From an uncultured Lachnospiraceae bacterium (GTDB lineage: Bacteria; Bacillota; Clostridia; Lachnospirales; Lachnospiraceae), in the NCBI GenBank assembly GCA_947576945.1, contig CANPTH010000044.1:1-35073 (forward strand): 35,073 nucleotides of DNA, given 5' to 3'. A model generated the notes under the pieces. That model was not told the DNA's origin. It did no database searches and saw only the letters and a program-made list of their open reading frames with translations. Positions 32,160-35,073 of this stretch are shown piece by piece (positions within the stretch are counted from its first letter, which is position 1; each line of letters opens with the position of its first letter). The translations under genes were made by a program, and so were the position numbers.

Positions 32160-33059
32160 TTATGCGGGAAGGATGCCCTCTCTGACAAGAAAGGCATGAA
32201 CTTTTTCCTGCTCGCCCCTGTCCAGATCCGGTATCGGAAAGGTACATTTCGCGCATTCGATGATGCCGCACTGGCGGACCGCCTCTTTGACATAGGGCAC
32301 GAAAGGCGCTCCGATGGCGTAGATATCCATACAGCGGTTTATCTTCTGCTGCAGCAGCGCGATCTGCGCTACGTCTTCGGCGTTGACGGCTTTCACCCAG
32401 TCGGAACAGAGTTTCGGCGCCACGTTGGAGATACCGCAGATAGAACCGTTTCCGCCGGAAAGGACATTGTGGGCAAAGTTATCGTCGAAGCCGGAATAGA
32501 TCTCGAAATCAGGCCGTATCGGTTTAATGGCTTTGATCAGTTCCCGCGTGTGATCCATGCCGGCGATGGTATCCTTGATACCGATGATATTGTTATATGC
32601 TTCGGCCAGTCGGCGCACAACGGAGGGGCTGATGGTGTAGCCGGTCCGATCCGGGAAGTTGTAGATGTAGACAGGCCCGTGAATCTCCTCTGCCATACGG
32701 CTGTAGAAGCTGTACATTTCCCCATCGCCGAAAGAGAAGTAGAAAGGCGGTACGATCATCACGGCGTCTGCTCCCGCATCCAGACAGGCGTTGGAGAGGG
32801 GCGCAATCTCCTCCGCGATCATGTTGGCAGTGCCGATGATCACCTTCATGCGGCCCGCGATGTGCCTGACGGCGAACCGCGCCAGAGCCTCCCGCTGCTC
32901 TAATGTCTGACCGAAGAATTCTCCCAGGCTGCCGCCGATCAGGACGCCGTCTATCTCATTGGTGATCAGGTGGTCGTAGAAGCGGCCTGCACTTTCATAG
33001 TCGATTGTGCCGTCCTCACAAAAAGGTGTGATTGCCGGACAGATCCATTTTGCATTCAT
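32160..33059 (-). CDS. DapA-family aldolase (2-keto-3-deoxy sugar acid type)
   Basis: A 299-residue class I aldolase of the dihydrodipicolinate synthase/N-acetylneuraminate lyase family. The Schiff-base Lys is K162 in GIKDT and the catalytic Tyr is Y133 in YIYNFP. The pyruvate-binding loop reads GGSLGEFF in place of GTTGE, which argues against lysine biosynthesis. Lying between a sugar-acid dehydratase and an FCD regulator, it most likely cleaves 2-keto-3-deoxy-pentonate or -hexonate to pyruvate and an aldehyde, as proposed for E. coli YjhH/YagE. GGAGGGAA lies before the ATG. The gap to the dehydratase is 66 nt. Confidence 0.85.
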   Translation of the reverse strand: MNAKWICPAITPFCEDGTIDYESAGRFYDHLITNEIDGVLIGGSLGEFFGQTLEQREALARFAVRHIAGRMKVIIGTANMIAEEIAPLSNACLDAGADAVMIVPPFYFSFGDGEMYSFYSRMAEEIHGPVYIYNFPDRTGYTISPSVVRRLAEAYNNIIGIKDTIAGMDHTRELIKAIKPIRPDFEIYSGFDDNFAHNVLSGGNGSICGISNVAPKLCSDWVKAVNAEDVAQIALLQQKINRCMDIYAIGAPFVPYVKEAVRQCGIIECAKCTFPIPDLDRGEQEKVHAFLVREGILPA

Positions 33060-33125
33060 GATAATTTCCCTCCATTGTTTTAGTCGGATGTACCCGAGTG
33101 TATTGGTATAAAATTGTGGGGTCTC

Positions 33126-34844
33126 TTAATCGAGGCCGGCTCCCTGCATGGCGCTCAGGGCATGTTCTGTGTAGCGCTTGTAGAATCCTTTTCTGGCCGG
33201 TCTGGGGAGGACGCCCCTTTTGCTTCTTCGGGCGAGAACGTCGGCCGCTTCCTCCGGTGTGACCTGTCTGCCGTCTACGCCCACCAGATCCAGACGGCGG
33301 GCCTCGATATCATAGTGGATGAGGTCGCCTTCTTCGATAAAGGCGATGGGGCCGCCGGCAGCGGCTTCCGGGCTGATATGGCCGATGGCGGCTCCGCGGG
33401 TGGCGCCGGAGAAACGGCCGTCGGTGATCAGCGCCACATGACCGTTCAAGGATTCGTCGCAGACAATAGCCTCGGTGGTCATGAGCATTTCGGGCATGCC
33501 GCAGCCTCGCGGGCCTTCGTAACGGATGACGATCACGTCTCCCGGCTGAATCTTTTTATCGACCACGGCCCGGTAAGCGTCTTCTTCTTCGTTGAATACG
33601 CGGGCAGGCCCTGTGAAGCTGCGCTGGGAGAGGGCAACGGCGGAATATTTTATGACGCTGCCTTCCGGGGCGATATTCCCTTTGAGGATGGCAACGCTGC
33701 CTTTCTCGGTCGCCTTTTCCACCGGAAAGATGACTTCGTCCCGGGTCAGCTGGTAATTGGCGAGATAGCCCAGGCCTCGTTCGAAGAAATTGTCGCGCCG
33801 GAGATCTTCCAGATTTTCGCCGAGGGTCCTGCCGGTCACGGTCATAACGTCCAGATCCAGCATATCCTGCAGAAGCAGCTGCACATAAGGAACGCCGCCT
33901 GCAAACCAGAAACTTTCCGTCAGATGCCTGCCGCTGGGGTTCAGGTTGCCGAGGTGAGGCACCTGATGATTGATCTCGTCAAAAAGTTCGATGGGCATTT
34001 CATAGGCCAGCTCCCGGGCGATGCTGGGCAGGTGCAGCGTGGCGTTGGTGCTGCCGCCGATGGCGCTGTGGACGATCAGTGCATTGCGGAAGGCGGCCGG
34101 CGTCATGATATCGGAAACTTTAATATCCTTTTCCACCAGTTCCATGATGACGCGGCCTGCCTGGCGGGCGTAGCGCAGGATGTCGGTCATGGTGGCGGGC
34201 ACAAGCGCCGATCCCGGAAGGGCCATGCCGAGCGCCTCCGCCATACACTGCATGGTGCTGGCCGTACCGAGAAAGGTGCAGGCGCCTACGGAAGGACAGC
34301 CGGTCAGATAGTAGTCGCGGATCTCCTGATCGGAAATGGCATCCTGACGTTTCTGCCGCAGGGAAATGTCACCGGCCACAAGGCTGGTAGTCTGCCGGGG
34401 ACCGGGGCGCATACTGCCGCCGGGAATAAAGACGGTGGGAATGTTCATGCGGGCCGCCGATTTCAGATGGGCCGGGATGGATTTGTCGCAGCTGCTGGAC
34501 AGGATCATGCCGTCCCAGGGCACGGCGCTGGCGTGTACCTCGACCATATCCGCGATGGCTTCACGGGATGCAAGCACGACATTCATGCCGTCATGTCCCT
34601 GCGCGCAGCCGTCGCAGACATCGGTGGTATGGTAGTGGGCAGGGAACCCGCCCTTTTCAAAAACGCCGATCTCGGCCTGTCTGGCAAGCTGATGGAGATG
34701 GACACTGCCCGGGTGAGAGTCGCCGTATACGTCTTCGATCATGATCTGGGGCTTATGGATGTCGGTATCATCCCAGCCGCTGCCCATCTCAAGGGCGTTG
34801 AACTGCGCCCACCACAGCCGTTCCTTTGCACTTTTCTGTTTCAT
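33126..34844 (-). CDS. IlvD/Edd-family sugar-acid dehydratase
   Basis: A 572-residue iron-sulfur dehydratase. Cluster Cys candidates are C77 (DVCDG), C119 (SSSCDKS) and C189 (VGACTFLGTAS). The stretches AGGVPYV, DVMTVTGRTLGENL and GNIAPEGSVIKYSA recall E. coli YjhG/YagF (D-xylonate dehydratases) more than biosynthetic IlvD. It should remove water from a sugar acid such as xylonate, arabonate or gluconate to give the 2-keto-3-deoxy acid used by the next enzyme. AAGGAGG precedes the ATG. It is the first gene of the operon. A 590-codon open frame lies antisense to its whole length and is taken as a shadow. Confidence 0.85.
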   Translation of the reverse strand: MKQKSAKERLWWAQFNALEMGSGWDDTDIHKPQIMIEDVYGDSHPGSVHLHQLARQAEIGVFEKGGFPAHYHTTDVCDGCAQGHDGMNVVLASREAIADMVEVHASAVPWDGMILSSSCDKSIPAHLKSAARMNIPTVFIPGGSMRPGPRQTTSLVAGDISLRQKRQDAISDQEIRDYYLTGCPSVGACTFLGTASTMQCMAEALGMALPGSALVPATMTDILRYARQAGRVIMELVEKDIKVSDIMTPAAFRNALIVHSAIGGSTNATLHLPSIARELAYEMPIELFDEINHQVPHLGNLNPSGRHLTESFWFAGGVPYVQLLLQDMLDLDVMTVTGRTLGENLEDLRRDNFFERGLGYLANYQLTRDEVIFPVEKATEKGSVAILKGNIAPEGSVIKYSAVALSQRSFTGPARVFNEEEDAYRAVVDKKIQPGDVIVIRYEGPRGCGMPEMLMTTEAIVCDESLNGHVALITDGRFSGATRGAAIGHISPEAAAGGPIAFIEEGDLIHYDIEARRLDLVGVDGRQVTPEEAADVLARRSKRGVLPRPARKGFYKRYTEHALSAMQGAGLD

Positions 34845-34891
34845 GAGGACCTCCTTGGAAATAGGTTTGCTTTTTGCTATGTTTAAGGTAA

Positions 34892-34946
34892 AATCTGTAT
34901 ACTTGTATTACAGATTCAGCATATCGAAAAGAAAGCGGAAAGTCAA
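34892..34946 (-). promoter_or_regulatory. Promoter and operator of the dehydratase operon
   Basis: On the minus strand TTGACT (34941-34946) lies 17 nt from TATGCT (34918-34923). Directly downstream is the inverted repeat AATCTGTA (34892-34899) / TACAGATT (34909-34916). Within it TTGTATTACA fits the FadR/FCD-type TNGTNNNACNA pattern with one mismatch. This is where the operon's own GntR/FCD protein would be expected to bind. Confidence 0.7.
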
Positions 34947-34983
34947 GAGGGGATTTCGGAAAGAAAAGTGCAAAAAAATTTCA

Positions 34984-35034
34984 AATCTACACAATAGATT
35001 CAAATGATTCTGTTACAATTACGGTCAGGAGGTG
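34984..35034 (+). promoter_or_regulatory. Promoter region of the response regulator gene
   Basis: An extended -10 TGTTACAAT (35011-35019) and a strong ribosome site AGGAGGTG (35027-35034) are present. Upstream is a small inverted repeat AATCTA (34984-34989) / TAGATT (34995-35000). Confidence 0.5.
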
Positions 35035-35038
35035 CGCT

Positions 35039-35073
35039 ATGAGTAAAATCTTAATTGTTGAGGACGATTTATC
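35039..35073 (+). CDS. Response regulator, N-terminal fragment
   Basis: Only the first 11 complete codons are in the window: MSKILIVEDDL. This is the first beta strand and acidic pair of a CheY-like receiver domain, so the gene almost certainly encodes a two-component response regulator. The output domain is outside the window. Confidence 0.8.
   Translation, partial: MSKILIVEDDL

Noticed and set aside
32096..32293. N-terminal extension of the GntR/FCD regulator to 32293
   Set aside because: It would overlap the aldolase coding region by 134 nt, shows no conserved features, and a strong ribosome site fits ATG 32095.
33114..34886. A 590-codon plus-strand frame antisense to the whole dehydratase gene
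   Set aside because: It mirrors the GC-rich codon pattern of the real gene, has no ribosome site or domain, and its composition (Gly/His/Ala-rich, no recognisable fold) is typical of a shadow.
1..35073. Insertion sequences, prophage genes or integrases
   Set aside because: No transposase, integrase or phage structural motif was seen in any reading frame offered by the window.

Overview
The window looks like a chromosomal segment of a Gram-positive, spore-lineage gut anaerobe of the Lachnospiraceae (Clostridia cluster XIVa) type. This rests on strong AGGAGG-type ribosome sites, sigma-A promoters, roughly half GC by eye, a stand-alone Spo0A-C-like protein, an ABC-2 permease fused to a CPBP protease, a DUF6773-type membrane protein and a low-GC-Firmicute trehalose PTS operon. 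No species can be named from the sequence alone.

Layout. 1-1.2 kb: a tRNA-Val(CAC) cut by the window edge, a small XRE regulator, a gene-poor stretch with inverted repeats, and a short Spo0A-C-like protein. 1.3-3.5 kb: a zinc MDR dehydrogenase and CutC behind one strong promoter and a structured leader. 3.5-7.7 kb: a convergent Lhr-type helicase. 8.0-10.7 kb: cyclase-family hydrolase, ZIP metal transporter, and two decaying loci (the tail of a DUF1703-type ATPase/nuclease, and a hipBA module whose hipA has lost most of its kinase). 10.7-14.3 kb: a GH31 alpha-glycosidase and a GH27 alpha-galactosidase-like enzyme ending in a good terminator. 14.4-18.3 kb: HTH regulator, DUF6773-type protein, ABC ATPase and ABC-permease/CPBP fusion. 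18.3-23.1 kb: treR divergent from treP-treC, with three operator-like palindromes between them. 23.2-24.1 kb: HAD phosphatase. 24.3-27.5 kb: amylosucrase-like GH13 enzyme and a LacI regulator behind a promoter with a perfect cre match. 27.5-29.8 kb: ptsH and ptsI, the general PTS enzymes. 30-31.4 kb: a YbaK-type deacylase and an unknown protein. 31.4-34.9 kb, minus strand: an IlvD/Edd-family sugar-acid dehydratase, a DapA-family aldolase and a GntR/FCD regulator, a likely sugar-acid catabolic operon resembling the E. coli yjhG-yjhH pair. At the right edge a response regulator gene begins.

Taken together this is a carbohydrate-uptake and breakdown neighbourhood. EI and HPr supply phosphate to the trehalose PTS, TreC splits trehalose 6-phosphate, the GH31, GH27 and GH13 enzymes handle alpha-glucosides, alpha-galactosides and probably sucrose, and each module has its own regulator.

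The most unusual signal is an intergenic hairpin element. It occurs at 14639-14771 and twice in tandem at 27883-28098, between ptsH and ptsI; its last hairpin plus ribosome site also sits before the dehydrogenase at 1571-1595. Between copies the stems differ by at least eleven paired changes that keep base pairing, while the loop TGAT, a bulged C and a bulged A stay fixed. That is the pattern of a conserved RNA (or DNA) fold ending in a ribosome binding site. Also notable: HPr has Lys in place of the regulatory Ser46, although a perfect cre site lies just upstream of the neighbouring operon.
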